Assembly: GCF_004000605.1 (NCBI RefSeq)
Contig: NZ_CP018911.1
Coordinates: forward strand, 1,922,001-1,986,000
Reading direction: 5' to 3'
Length of the DNA stretch: 64,000 nt
DNA from: Glycocaulis alkaliphilus
GTDB lineage: Bacteria > Pseudomonadota > Alphaproteobacteria > Caulobacterales > Maricaulaceae
Of the stretch, positions 43,465 to 52,004 are shown one piece after another. Every line of letters begins with the position of its first letter. Position 1 is the stretch's first letter. Made by a program: the position numbers and the translations under genes. The notes under the pieces are model-generated. The model was not told the DNA's origin, did not search any database, and worked only from the letters and a program-made list of their open reading frames with translations.

Positions 43465-45990
43465 ATGAAATACGTATCTTTGGCCGCATTGGCCCTGGCG
43501 ACAGGGCTGGCTGGAACGGCAGCGGGCCAGCAAGCCGAGCCTGAACATTCCGAAACACAGGAGCGCCGCGGATCGACAACTGATCGCGAGGTTCCGCTTC
43601 AGCCAGTAGAGGTGGTCGATACGGCACCGTCAGCCGGAAGCTATGGTGGCTTCGACCCGATCGATACTGGCCGGACAATAGTGGGTGAACGCTCGATCCG
43701 CGATCACGAGAGCGGCGAGCCTGATATGCTTGATGCTCTGCGGCTGGTGCCGGGTATTCAGTTTGACATCAATCAGCGCTCGGTCAGCCGCGACGATCTC
43801 CTCGACCTTCGTCCGTCCGACATCTCGATCTCGGGCGGCCCCATATACGACAACAATATCCGGCTCGACGGTGTGGGCGTGAACAGCGTGCATGACGTCA
43901 CCAATGATAATGCGCTCAACTGGTTTGAAACCAGCGGAGCTGCGGCCCAGACGATCTTCGTGGACCCGAGCCTGATCCAGCGCCTGGAAGTCCAGGATTC
44001 CAATATCTCGGCGCGTTATGGTGACTTCACGGGCGGCGTGGTTGATGCGGTTATCCGGGAGCCGGAACGCCGCTTCGGCGGCCGGATCCGCTTCGGGTAT
44101 GAGGACGACAACCTGGTCAACTATATCTACAATGACGAGGCGGACCTCGACCGTGCCGACGTGCCACCCTCATTCCACAAATGGCGCTTCAACGCCTCGA
44201 TTGACATTCCCCTGTCCGACCGTGCCGAAGCGCTCATCAGCTATGGCCGCAATGAAGCCCGGGTCGATTACCGGCAAGGTACCAATTACGGTGGAGAGAT
44301 GGTGGGGCGCAGCGCGCTGTCGGAGACCTGGCTGATCAAAGGTGTGCTCCGCGCGCGGGAGAATCTGCGCCTGACGGGCAGCCTCGTCTACAGCCCCTAT
44401 GAAAGCGAGGCAGCGTCACCCAATGGCCGGGACAATCTGGTCCGCACGCAAGGCGGCGGCCTGACTGTTTGGGGACAAGCCGAAGGCCGGCGAGACGATA
44501 CGGACTGGAGAGTGCGCCTATCCTACGCGGACGCGGACATGACGCGCCGGGCGCCGCCGGCCAATTTCAACTGGAGTTCGGCCGCGCCGAGCATCGATTT
44601 CTGCACAGCGAGCAGCTGCACCGAGGGCGGCGGCGGCGATCTTGATCAGTATCAGCGTGACCTGACGCTTGAAGCTGATTTCTCGCGGCCCCTCGCCGGC
44701 GGCACACTGAATGGCGGCGTGGAACTGGCCTTCACCGACGCCTTCCGCGAACGCCAGACCGATCACCATGCTTACCTCAGAGGCTCATACAATCCGCTTA
44801 CGGTATGCGCCTCGGCGGCTGATCCGGCATGTATCGATGGAGAGATCGCCCTGACGACGCTTCAGCTTCGCCCGGCCTATGAGGCGCAGGTGGACTTCCA
44901 GCGCCGCGCCTTATGGGCGGAATACCGGCGCGCGCAAGGGCCCTTCGAGATACGCGCCGGCCTGCGCTATTCGTGGAATGATTTCCTCGACAATCACAAC
45001 GTCGCACCACGGCTCAGCGCATCCTGGGAGTTGCCCAACAGCTGGACGCTCAGCGGCGGGCTGAACCGTTATTATGGCCAGAACATGGTGGGTTACGCCA
45101 TCCGCGCCCAATACCCCGATCTGTATATCTATGACCGGACAGGCCAGACGGAGGGTGGCTCCCTCGTCTTCAGTCTGGACGACTGGACTCTGACCTCGCA
45201 CAATGTGCAGGTTGGGCATCGCATGGCCGAACTCAGCACGCCCTACAGTGACGAGGCAACGGCGGCGCTGACCATCCCTGTCTGGATCGGGGTCGGCCGG
45301 CTCAAGGCAGTCTATCGCGAACATCGAGACCAGTTTGCCCGCCTGCCTCAGGAAGTTTTCGAAGAGTCCGATGGTCAGGGCGGCACCTATGAGCGCCGGG
45401 TCTGGCTACCATCCAATGACGGGCGCACCGACCATCTTGGCTTCACAGCTGAATATGTGGCCGGGTGGCGCAACCACGCCCTGACCCTCAACTTCGCCTG
45501 GACAGAGACGACCACCAATTTCGGAGATTATTTCGACACGGTCGATCTCGAAGCCAAGGAGGCCGAACTGCTGGTCTATAATGGCCAGATCATGTCGCGG
45601 GCGGAGCTGGAGAACATCGCTCAGCGGGAAAACTTTGCCCGTCCGCTGGCTGCGAATGCCAGCCTCCAGTCGGACTGGTTCGGTGAAAGATTGCGGACCA
45701 CCGTGTGGGTTTCCTGGCTGGGCGAATACGAGACGATCGCCAGCACGAGCCAGTTCGAAACAATCGATAGTGTACGCTACCGTGTATGGGAGGACAGTGT
45801 CCGTCCATCGACCACGCGCGTCGACCTGAACGCGGAATACCGCCTTCCCATGCCTGCAGGTGCCGGGCAGGCGCGTGTGGAAGCACGTATCTCCAACCTC
45901 TTCGAGGCGCTGCCCTACACCGATGTAACGTCAACCTTCCCCTATCAACGGGGACGCAGCATCTGGCTGGGCATGAACTACGCCTTCTAA
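43465..45990 (+). CDS. TonB-dependent receptor, probably iron-regulated
   Basis: About 841 residues from the ATG at 43465, with AGAGGGG about ten bases upstream; a TTG three codons earlier is possible. The signal peptide ends GTAAGQ. A TonB-box-like PLQPVEVVDTAPS follows, then a plug domain (DMLDALRLVPGIQFD, NNIRLDGVGVNSVHD, IQRLEVQDSNISARYGDFTGGVVDAVIREP). The barrel ends GRSIWLGMNYAF with terminal Phe. The plug sequence is the carboxypeptidase-free, broad receptor type. It is preceded by a Fur-like box and converges on a tonB/exbDB operon, so iron-complex or haem uptake is the likely role. Confidence 0.9.
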   Translation: MKYVSLAALALATGLAGTAAGQQAEPEHSETQERRGSTTDREVPLQPVEVVDTAPSAGSYGGFDPIDTGRTIVGERSIRDHESGEPDMLDALRLVPGIQFDINQRSVSRDDLLDLRPSDISISGGPIYDNNIRLDGVGVNSVHDVTNDNALNWFETSGAAAQTIFVDPSLIQRLEVQDSNISARYGDFTGGVVDAVIREPERRFGGRIRFGYEDDNLVNYIYNDEADLDRADVPPSFHKWRFNASIDIPLSDRAEALISYGRNEARVDYRQGTNYGGEMVGRSALSETWLIKGVLRARENLRLTGSLVYSPYESEAASPNGRDNLVRTQGGGLTVWGQAEGRRDDTDWRVRLSYADADMTRRAPPANFNWSSAAPSIDFCTASSCTEGGGGDLDQYQRDLTLEADFSRPLAGGTLNGGVELAFTDAFRERQTDHHAYLRGSYNPLTVCASAADPACIDGEIALTTLQLRPAYEAQVDFQRRALWAEYRRAQGPFEIRAGLRYSWNDFLDNHNVAPRLSASWELPNSWTLSGGLNRYYGQNMVGYAIRAQYPDLYIYDRTGQTEGGSLVFSLDDWTLTSHNVQVGHRMAELSTPYSDEATAALTIPVWIGVGRLKAVYREHRDQFARLPQEVFEESDGQGGTYERRVWLPSNDGRTDHLGFTAEYVAGWRNHALTLNFAWTETTTNFGDYFDTVDLEAKEAELLVYNGQIMSRAELENIAQRENFARPLAANASLQSDWFGERLRTTVWVSWLGEYETIASTSQFETIDSVRYRVWEDSVRPSTTRVDLNAEYRLPMPAGAGQARVEARISNLFEALPYTDVTSTFPYQRGRSIWLGMNYAF

Positions 45991-45998
45991 ACCTGGCA

Positions 45999-46026
45999 GG
46001 CCGGACCGCCAATCAGCGGTCCGGCC
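45999..46026. terminator. Hairpin shared by convergent receptor and tonB genes
   Basis: Perfect 11-bp stem GGCCGGACCGC/GCGGTCCGGCC with loop CAATCA, 8 bp after the receptor stop. The tonB stop codon lies inside the loop and stem. There is no long T-run, so termination may be partial, but its position favours a two-way transcript end. Confidence 0.55.
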
Positions 46027-46759
46027 CTTGCCGCAGGGAGAAGCGTATTTCGGTAACATATCGCCGGGTGTGCCAGTGTACGCTCTCCGGCGCCGGCGGA
46101 AATGGTGCCGCGCGAGCAATTTGATCAAGCGCGGCGCGGTCGAGTTCTCCCGAACCCGACGACTGTGTCACCGCGCTTTCACGCACGCGCCCGTTCCGAT
46201 CAATCTCGAACATAACACCAACTGCACCTTCGACACGGTTGATCCGCGCGCGTGGCGGGTAGCGGCGGGCATTGGCGAGAGCCGCCAGAACCAGACCGTC
46301 ATGGTCTGCAAGCGCACGGCGGCCGGTCTGGTCGCTCTCTCCTTGCGTGTCCGGCAGCGGGGACTGCACAGCCTCACCTGTTTGCACATCCGCGCCTGGA
46401 ACTGGCACCGGGTTTGCCGCTGCGGCTTCGGCGGCCTCCTCTCCCTGGTCTCGCGTGGCGCTGACCGTATCCGGCGCGCGCTCGACAGCAGATTCAGGAG
46501 CAGGCCGCTCCGGCACAGGCTCCGGCACTGCCTCCTCCACCCGTTCAGGTGTCGGCTCGGCCGCCATTTCCAGTTCCGGTGGCTGCACCGGCTGCGCGCC
46601 TGGCGCCGCGCCCGTTGAACCCAGCGCTATGACATAGGCGGCCGGTTCAGCGGGTGGTTTTTCGCCGTACCCCGTCAGAAAGAGGGCCGTGCCGGTGGCA
46701 TGAGCGGTAGCCGACAGGGCAATGAGTACAGACAGAGTGTGACGCGGCCGGGGCGGCAT
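46013..46759 (-). CDS. tonB: TonB energy-transducing protein
   Basis: 248 residues from the ATG at 46759; a TTG overlapping the exbD stop is an alternative. An N-terminal anchor helix (LSVLIALSATAHATGTALFL) is followed by a Pro/Glu-rich periplasmic spacer with EPVPERPAPE-like repeats. The C-terminal TonB domain (about 165-248) has YPPRARINRVEGAVGVMFEIDRNGRV, SSGSGELDRAALDQIARAAPFPPAP and YVTEIRFSL. It links ExbBD proton-motive energy to outer-membrane receptors. It is the last gene of the peroxidase-exbB-exbD-tonB operon. Confidence 0.92.
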   Translation of the reverse strand: MPPRPRHTLSVLIALSATAHATGTALFLTGYGEKPPAEPAAYVIALGSTGAAPGAQPVQPPELEMAAEPTPERVEEAVPEPVPERPAPESAVERAPDTVSATRDQGEEAAEAAAANPVPVPGADVQTGEAVQSPLPDTQGESDQTGRRALADHDGLVLAALANARRYPPRARINRVEGAVGVMFEIDRNGRVRESAVTQSSGSGELDRAALDQIARAAPFPPAPESVHWHTRRYVTEIRFSLRQGPDR

Positions 46760-46764
46760 GAAGA

Positions 46765-47175
46765 TCAACGCCTCCGTACGGATATCTCTGCGCCCTCGAA
46801 CCCGGCGGAACTGGCGATGTCCAGTGCATCCAGAAGGCGCTGCGCCGGAGCAGCAGCATCAATGGCGATGACCAGCGGCCGCTCAGGATCGTTAGCGCGG
46901 ACAGTTGTCAGTGCCGCCCGGAGTGCTCCGTCGTCTTCCAGTCGTTGGGCTTCGAAGCGCCAGCCCGCCTCCTGGACCTCCAGTACGGCGGGGTCTGCCG
47001 TCATGGCCCGGGCGATGTCGGAGTGGGGCGTGGCGATACCGGCCGCCAACGGCGCAGCATTGGCTGTAAGCATCAGGAAGACGAGCAATAGAAACAGCAC
47101 GTCGACCATGGGTGCCAGCGGCGGCGAGCTGCCCTCTTCCCCCGCGCCGGATGCCGTTTCGTTCAGACGGATCAT
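46765..47175 (-). CDS. exbD: ExbD/TolR-type biopolymer transport protein
   Basis: 136 residues with a single transmembrane helix (LAPMVDVLFLLLVFLMLTANA, about 21-41) containing the proton-channel aspartate in MVDV. A periplasmic domain ending AGFEGAEISVRRR follows. It overlaps the exbB stop by 4 bp and precedes tonB directly. With ExbB it forms the stator-like motor that drives TonB. Confidence 0.92.
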   Translation of the reverse strand: MIRLNETASGAGEEGSSPPLAPMVDVLFLLLVFLMLTANAAPLAAGIATPHSDIARAMTADPAVLEVQEAGWRFEAQRLEDDGALRAALTTVRANDPERPLVIAIDAAAPAQRLLDALDIASSAGFEGAEISVRRR

Positions 47176-47789
47176 GGGTGTTCGCCCCCCGTCTCCAGAG
47201 CCAGAGAAAAGCGCGAGAGCAACCGCTCGGCGCGAGCAATCCGGGCACGGGCGGCCGAACGGAAGAAGGCATGGGCGATCAGACAGGGCACGGCAATGAT
47301 CAGGCCCGCTGCCGTCGTGATCATGGCCTGCCATAGCCCGCCCGCAATTACCGCAGGTTCAACCGGACCGGCATGGCTTTCCATGGCCTGAAAGGCGAAC
47401 ATCATGCCGGTGACCGTGCCCAGCAGGCCGAGCATGGGCGCCAGCGCCGCGATTGTTGCCAGCCCGTTCAGCCGGGCCGTCAGCGGAGCGGCGCATTCAG
47501 CCAGCGCGATCGTCGCGGCTTCATCCCGCAATGGCTTGGCCCGGCCGCTATGGGCGGCGAGCGCCGCAATCGCTGCCGAACAGAACCCACCCTTGGCGGC
47601 AGCTGCCTCAAGCTCGGCCGGAGCGAGCGCGTCTGACGAGCGCGCGGCAAGGCGCTCCACCACCGCCCTTGGCCGTCTCAGCCGCGCGAACACGAGCGCC
47701 CGCTCGGCAATAATGGCTGTGGCCGCTATGGAACACAGAGCCAGGGGGATAAACGCAATCACGAGCGGCAGGTTTTCTGGATATGTCAT
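47172..47789 (-). CDS. exbB: ExbB/TolQ-type proton channel
   Basis: 205 residues from the ATG at 47789, beginning MTYPENLPLVIAFI. There are three transmembrane segments: about 8-28 (LPLVIAFIPLALCSIAATAII), about 110-135 (LATIAALAPMLGLLGTVTGMMFAF) and about 150-175 (GLWQAMITTAAGLIIAVPCLIAHAFF). The APMLGLLGTVTGM signature is diagnostic of MotA/TolQ/ExbB channels. It starts 11 bp after the diheme peroxidase stop and is coupled to exbD. Confidence 0.92.
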   Translation of the reverse strand: MTYPENLPLVIAFIPLALCSIAATAIIAERALVFARLRRPRAVVERLAARSSDALAPAELEAAAAKGGFCSAAIAALAAHSGRAKPLRDEAATIALAECAAPLTARLNGLATIAALAPMLGLLGTVTGMMFAFQAMESHAGPVEPAVIAGGLWQAMITTAAGLIIAVPCLIAHAFFRSAARARIARAERLLSRFSLALETGGEHP

Positions 47790-47799
47790 GTTGATCTGA

Positions 47800-48918
47800 T
47801 CACAGTGCTCTGAGGAAGGCTTCGAGCGCCAAGCGCTCTTCCGGGCTGAGATCGAGCGACTCAAGTAGCTCGCTCGGAGTAGGGAAAAATGGATCGTCCA
47901 GCTGGTCCGGCCGGGGGCGCGGGCGCGGGCCGCCTACGTTGTAGATGGCGATGACACCCGCCAGTTCCGGCACGATTCCGTTGTGCATATATGGCCCGGT
48001 CCGGGAAACATGCCGCAGGCTGGGCGTAAGAAAAGTCCCGCTATCTTCGGGCCGGCCCGTGATCGCCGCCCGTCCGGTATCTTCCAGCGCGCGCCCATAG
48101 AAATGCAGCCCGATATTGTGGAACCGGTCATCCGTCAGGCGCGGGCCCATATGACAGCTCATGCAGCGCGCCGTGGTTCGGAACAGGTGCAGGCCCAGTA
48201 TCTGCTGATCGTCCAGGCGATCACGCTCGCCCGACATGAAACGGTCGAAATCCGTGGTCTGGTGCAGCGTCCGCTGGAAGGCCGCGAGCGCGCGTGCCAC
48301 GTCTTCAAGGCGGATCTGGTCAAGCGGGCCGAAAGCCTCGGCAAAGAAGGCGCGGTAGTCCGGATCGGCATTGAGCCATGCTTCGATGTCCGCACGCTCA
48401 CCGGCCATTTCACCGGGGTCGAGAATGGGCAGCAGTGCCTGCTCCTCCAGGCTTGCGGCCTGGCCATCCCAGTGAAATAGCGGCTGATCAGCCTTATCGA
48501 GAAGGGTCGGGGCATTGCGGCGCGTGCGCTGGCGGTTATGGCCGAACGAGGTCCGCACCCGATCGGTAAAGGCGAGCTCCGGGCTATGGCAACTCGCGCA
48601 GCTGATCTGACCCGACCCCGACAGCCGCGGATCATGAAACAGACGCTCACCAAGCCGCGCCGCAGGCGTCCCGCGCCGGGGCGCCTGCCGGGAAACCGCT
48701 GCCATTTCCAGGATCGGGATGCCTGGCTCGCCCCAAGGAGTGGGCCAGGTCTCTACCGGACCGGCATAGCTTTCCCGGAGAGTCTGGCCAGCCAGGCAAT
48801 GCTGCGGACCACACGTCATCTGGTCCCCTTCGGGCACACCGTTGCGCTTGGCCAGCGCCAAACCGGCAATCATCATCGTCGCAACCGCGAGGCTGAGGGA
48901 GACACGAAGGAATGGCAT
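47800..48918 (-). CDS. Diheme cytochrome c peroxidase
   Basis: 372 residues with an N-terminal signal (LSLAVATMMIAGLALA), so periplasmic. There are two c-type haem sites: CASCH at 107-111 and CMSCH at 252-256. Family elements are LGERLFHDPRLSGSGQISC, RRNAPTLL and FLTPSLRHVSRTGPYMHNG. It reduces hydrogen peroxide using electrons from cytochrome c or acts as a MauG/MbnH-like oxidase. An extra pair of cysteines (36 and 41) precedes the domain. It is the first gene of the operon with exbB, exbD and tonB, an unusual pairing that suggests a role tied to metal or haem uptake. Confidence 0.9.
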   Translation of the reverse strand: MPFLRVSLSLAVATMMIAGLALAKRNGVPEGDQMTCGPQHCLAGQTLRESYAGPVETWPTPWGEPGIPILEMAAVSRQAPRRGTPAARLGERLFHDPRLSGSGQISCASCHSPELAFTDRVRTSFGHNRQRTRRNAPTLLDKADQPLFHWDGQAASLEEQALLPILDPGEMAGERADIEAWLNADPDYRAFFAEAFGPLDQIRLEDVARALAAFQRTLHQTTDFDRFMSGERDRLDDQQILGLHLFRTTARCMSCHMGPRLTDDRFHNIGLHFYGRALEDTGRAAITGRPEDSGTFLTPSLRHVSRTGPYMHNGIVPELAGVIAIYNVGGPRPRPRPDQLDDPFFPTPSELLESLDLSPEERLALEAFLRAL

Positions 48919-48936
48919 CGCCGCGGGTTATCAATA

Positions 48937-48948
48937 TTGCGAATGAGA
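48937..48948. promoter_or_regulatory. Half Fur-like box upstream of the peroxidase-tonB operon
   Basis: TTGCGAATGAGA, 18 bp before the peroxidase ATG, is identical to the first 12 bases of the Fur-like box at 43399. The right half here diverges (TGCAAACAC). The identity suggests both units answer to the same regulator; strength of binding is uncertain. Confidence 0.45.
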
Positions 48949-48986
48949 TGCAAACACATAAGGCAGGGCCAGCCAACTCGCCGCAC

Positions 48987-49325
48987 TCATGGCCTCGGCC
49001 GGCGGTTATTCGGGCAAGTTGCGCGCACTCCGTCGACAAACACCGCGCCTTGCTTGCGCACTGTCTCGTCATCCCATAGCTCGGACGCGAGATGCACCTC
49101 TTCCAGCGCATCTGCCAGGCGCGCGATTTCCGCCGACCCGCCGGCTGCACGCGGCCGGATGAGCGGGACGCCTAATCGGCCCTCTCCATGATCCGGGCCG
49201 GAGAGTTTTACGGCAGGTCCGTTCAGAGATGTGGGCCGACGCTCCTGCCACAGCGAGACCCATTCACGCGCGTCTGACAGCACCCGGACGGCCGGATTCA
49301 GGAGGCTATAGCTCGTCGGCCGCAT
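48987..49325 (-). CDS. Hypothetical protein downstream of LysR
   Basis: 112 residues, overlapping the 3' end of the LysR gene by 20 bp in the same direction. CGGAG lies six bases before the ATG. The sequence has AVRVLSDAREWVSLWQER near the start, a Pro/Arg-rich middle, the helix SAEIARLADALEEVHLASELW, and a short basic end. There is no signal, membrane helix or recognised domain. The open frame, ribosome site and overlap support a real gene; codon evidence is modest. Confidence 0.42.
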   Translation of the reverse strand: MRPTSYSLLNPAVRVLSDAREWVSLWQERRPTSLNGPAVKLSGPDHGEGRLGVPLIRPRAAGGSAEIARLADALEEVHLASELWDDETVRKQGAVFVDGVRATCPNNRRPRP

Positions 49326-50196
49326 CGACGGCTCCGGCTATTTCGGCGCGGAACCAGGCAGCAAACAGGTTCACGGCATCCGACCGCCTGCGGCCGCGCG
49401 CGAAGGCGAGCCAGTAGTTTTCCCCGTCCGGCATGTCGCCATCGGCAAAGACGCTGACCAGCCGCCCCTCGTTCACGGCGCTGGCGACCAGCAGCTTGCG
49501 GCCCAGCACCAGTCCTGCCCCCGCCTCTGCCAGAGCCATGGCCGGGCCTGTCCCGTCCGTGATGAAGGCCGGCTGCACGGCGATGCCGTAAGCGCCGCGC
49601 CGCGCCAGCCATTCCGTCCAGCCAAGCGGGATGCTGGTATCGGCAATGAGAGGCAGGGTTTCGAGATCGGCCGGCGTGCGGATCTGGCGGGCGAGCGCCG
49701 GTGCCGCCAGCGGGCTCAGCGTCTCGCGCAGCAGGAGCTGGCTGTCCTGCCCCGTGGGGGTATCGGCGCTGCGTATGATGGCGAGGTCTGCCCCTTCGTC
49801 CAACGCGGTGAGTGGATCGCGGGTGATGATCTCCAGGCCGGGGGCAGAGCTGCGGGCTGCAAGACGCGGAGCGAGCCAGAGGCTTGCCATGTCGAACGGC
49901 AGAGCCAGAATGATCCGCGCGGCCCGCTTGCTCTCGCGCATGGCGGCGCTCGCCTCGCCCATCAGCTCGAATGCCCGGCTCAGCCGGTCCAGCGCTGCCC
50001 CGCCCCGCTCGGTCAGGCGCAAGGTGCGCCCCTCACGCTCGAACAGGGCAGAGCCGATCAGCGCCTCAAGCTGGCGGACCTGCTGGCCGATGGCCGCGGG
50101 CGTCACGTTCAGCTCTCCGGCTGCGGCAGCGAAACTGCCGCGGCGGGCAGCGGCCTCGAAGGCACGCAGGGCATTGAGAGGAGGCAGAGCGGCCAT
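49306..50196 (-). CDS. LysR-family regulator, GcvA-like
   Basis: 296 residues. The winged HTH at the N-terminus reads LNALRAFEAAARRGSFAAAAGELNVTPAAIGQQVRQLEALIGSALFER, the GcvA/AmpR-like LysR signature. The periplasmic-binding-protein-like effector domain contains PFDMASLWLAPRL, DLAIIRSADTPTG and WTEWLARRGA. It is divergent from cysG with a T-N11-A dyad between them, so it probably controls the sulfate assimilation operon and itself. It is not of the CysB subgroup by its N-terminal pattern. Confidence 0.9.
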   Translation of the reverse strand: MAALPPLNALRAFEAAARRGSFAAAAGELNVTPAAIGQQVRQLEALIGSALFEREGRTLRLTERGGAALDRLSRAFELMGEASAAMRESKRAARIILALPFDMASLWLAPRLAARSSAPGLEIITRDPLTALDEGADLAIIRSADTPTGQDSQLLLRETLSPLAAPALARQIRTPADLETLPLIADTSIPLGWTEWLARRGAYGIAVQPAFITDGTGPAMALAEAGAGLVLGRKLLVASAVNEGRLVSVFADGDMPDGENYWLAFARGRRRSDAVNLFAAWFRAEIAGAVDAADEL

Positions 50197-50241
50197 GGCA
50201 AACCAACAAAAGAAAATCTATCCGATAGAGGCAGAATAACT

Positions 50242-50258
50242 GATTGGAGAAAACAATC
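50242..50258. promoter_or_regulatory. LysR-type dyad between lysR and cysG
   Basis: GATTG-N7-CAATC forms a 17-bp inverted repeat that includes the LysR-type T-N11-A pattern. It lies 46 bp upstream of the cysG start and 46 bp from the lysR start. A second short dyad, CTATC-C-GATAG, is at 50218-50228. They are the best operator candidates in the 107-bp divergent gap. Confidence 0.55.
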
Positions 50259-50303
50259 CATAGCGCTTTAGGCTGGTCATCCAGATCTGAAGGACCACGC
50301 CTT

Positions 50304-51722
50304 ATGGACCAGTTCCTGCCTGCCATTCCCTTGAAGGGCGCCCGCGTCATCGTTATCGGTGATGGCGAGGCTGCCCGTGCCAAACTGCGCCTGTTTGCCA
50401 GCGCACCCAGCGAGCTGATCTGGCGCCCGGCGGCAAAAACCGTCACAGCCCTGCCCGCTATCGATGGCGAAACCGGAGCCCGTATCCTCCCGGGACGGTT
50501 TGTACCGCCTGGCGCTTTTTCCGGTGCGAAATTCGTGTTCATCGCGCTGGAGGATGAAGCCCGTGCCGCCCGCCTTGCCGCGCGGGCACGCCGGGCCGGC
50601 GCTCTGGTCAATGTGGTCGATAATCTGCCGCTCTGCGATTTCTATACGCCCGCGCTCGTGGACCGGGGCTCTGTGACGATTGCGCTCTCCACCGGCGGGG
50701 CTGCGCCCGTGCTGGTGCGTGATATACGTTCAGCGCTGGAGGGGCTGGTCGCGCCCGGCGTGGGTATTCTCGCCCGCAGCGCCAACGCCTTGCGTGATAC
50801 GGTGCGTAACGCACTGCCAACCGTCGATGAGCGCCGCCGCTTCTGGGAAAGTGCGCTGCGTGGCGAAGCGGCAGCACGCGCCGATGCGGGCGATGGCCCC
50901 GGCACCTCGCGCGCCCTGATCGCCACGCTGGACCGCTTTCGTGACGGCAAGGCAGAGCCGGGCCGGGTCTTTCTCGTCGGGGCCGGGCCGGGTGATCCTG
51001 AACTCCTGACGCTCAAGGCCGTGCGCGTGCTGCGCGACGCCGATGTGATCGTGCATGACCGGCTGGTGCCGGAAGCGATCCTGCAGCGCGCGCGCCGTGA
51101 TGCGCGCCGCATCGATGTGGGCAAGCGCCGGGGCCATCACTCCGTGCCGCAGGAGCGTATTGGCGACATCCTCATCGAGGAGGCCCGCAAGGGCCTGCGC
51201 GTCGTGCGCCTGAAAGGCGGGGACAGCTTCATCTTTGGCCGCGGCGGCGAGGAAGCCGAGGCGGTGCGCGCTGCGGGTATCGAAGTCGAGGTGGTGCCGG
51301 GCATTTCAGCCGCGCTCGCCTGCGCGGCATCCGCTCAAATCCCTCTCACCCACCGCGAGGCGGCGCAGGCCGTCACCTTCGTTACCGGCCAGCCCAAGGC
51401 GGACGGGCCGGAGCTGGATTATCGCAGCCTCGCCAGCGCCCGCCATACCCTCGTTGTCTATATGGGCGTGGCCACTGCCGCCGTTCTTAGCGCGAAGCTG
51501 ATCGCGGCGGGACGCAGCGGCGATACGCCGGTGGCCATTATCGAGAATGGCTCCCTGCCGGAAGAGCGCAGCGTGTCCGGCACGCTGTCAGAGCTTCCCG
51601 CCCTGATCGAAGCACATGAGATCAAGGGCCCGGCCGTGATCGTCATTGGCGAGGTCGTGGCGCGCGCGCCGGAGATGATCTCCGGCCTCGCCCGTCAGGC
51701 AGAGCTGGAGGCGGCGGCATGA
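50304..51722 (+). CDS. cysG: Siroheme synthase (multifunctional CysG)
   Basis: 472 residues from the ATG at 50304, GAAGGA upstream. The N-terminal half (about 1-205) is precorrin-2 dehydrogenase/ferrochelatase: GARVIVIGDGEAARAKLRLF, LVNVVDNLPLCDFYTPALV and IALSTGGAAPVLVR. The C-terminal half is uroporphyrinogen-III C-methyltransferase: FLVGAGPGDPELLTLKAV, LKGGDSFIFGRGGEE, EVVPGISAALA and LVVYMGVA. It makes siroheme for the sulfite reductase encoded two genes on. It is the first gene of the cys operon. Confidence 0.95.
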   Translation: MDQFLPAIPLKGARVIVIGDGEAARAKLRLFASAPSELIWRPAAKTVTALPAIDGETGARILPGRFVPPGAFSGAKFVFIALEDEARAARLAARARRAGALVNVVDNLPLCDFYTPALVDRGSVTIALSTGGAAPVLVRDIRSALEGLVAPGVGILARSANALRDTVRNALPTVDERRRFWESALRGEAAARADAGDGPGTSRALIATLDRFRDGKAEPGRVFLVGAGPGDPELLTLKAVRVLRDADVIVHDRLVPEAILQRARRDARRIDVGKRRGHHSVPQERIGDILIEEARKGLRVVRLKGGDSFIFGRGGEEAEAVRAAGIEVEVVPGISAALACAASAQIPLTHREAAQAVTFVTGQPKADGPELDYRSLASARHTLVVYMGVATAAVLSAKLIAAGRSGDTPVAIIENGSLPEERSVSGTLSELPALIEAHEIKGPAVIVIGEVVARAPEMISGLARQAELEAAA

Positions 51723-52000
51723 GAGCGATCACCGCAAACCGGCTGACCGATGGCCATGTCGTCTACCGCCGCGCCGACGGCATCTGGACGCCGTCCCTGA
51801 TCGAGGCGGAACGCTTTGGCGATGAGAAGGCCGCCGAACCGGCGCTGAACGCGGCGCTGCGCGACATTCTCACCGTGGTCGCGCCTTACCTCATCGAGCT
51901 CGACGGCGAACAACCGGGCGGGCGCAAGCATGTGCGCGAGGCGATACGGCTGAAAGGCCCCACCACCGGCACCAGCCTGCTTTACGCCGGGGAGCGCTAG
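51719..52000 (+). CDS. DUF2849 protein of the sulfite reduction operon
   Basis: 93 residues beginning MRAITANRLTDGHVVYR, with later RDILTVVAPYLIEL and REAIRLKGPTTG. This small family is regularly found between cysG and cysI in alphaproteobacteria, pointing to a helper role in sulfite reduction; the mechanism is unknown. It overlaps cysG by 4 bp and is followed by cysI after 4 bp, so translation is coupled through all three. Confidence 0.85.
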   Translation: MRAITANRLTDGHVVYRRADGIWTPSLIEAERFGDEKAAEPALNAALRDILTVVAPYLIELDGEQPGGRKHVREAIRLKGPTTGTSLLYAGER

Positions 52001-52004
52001 GCCG

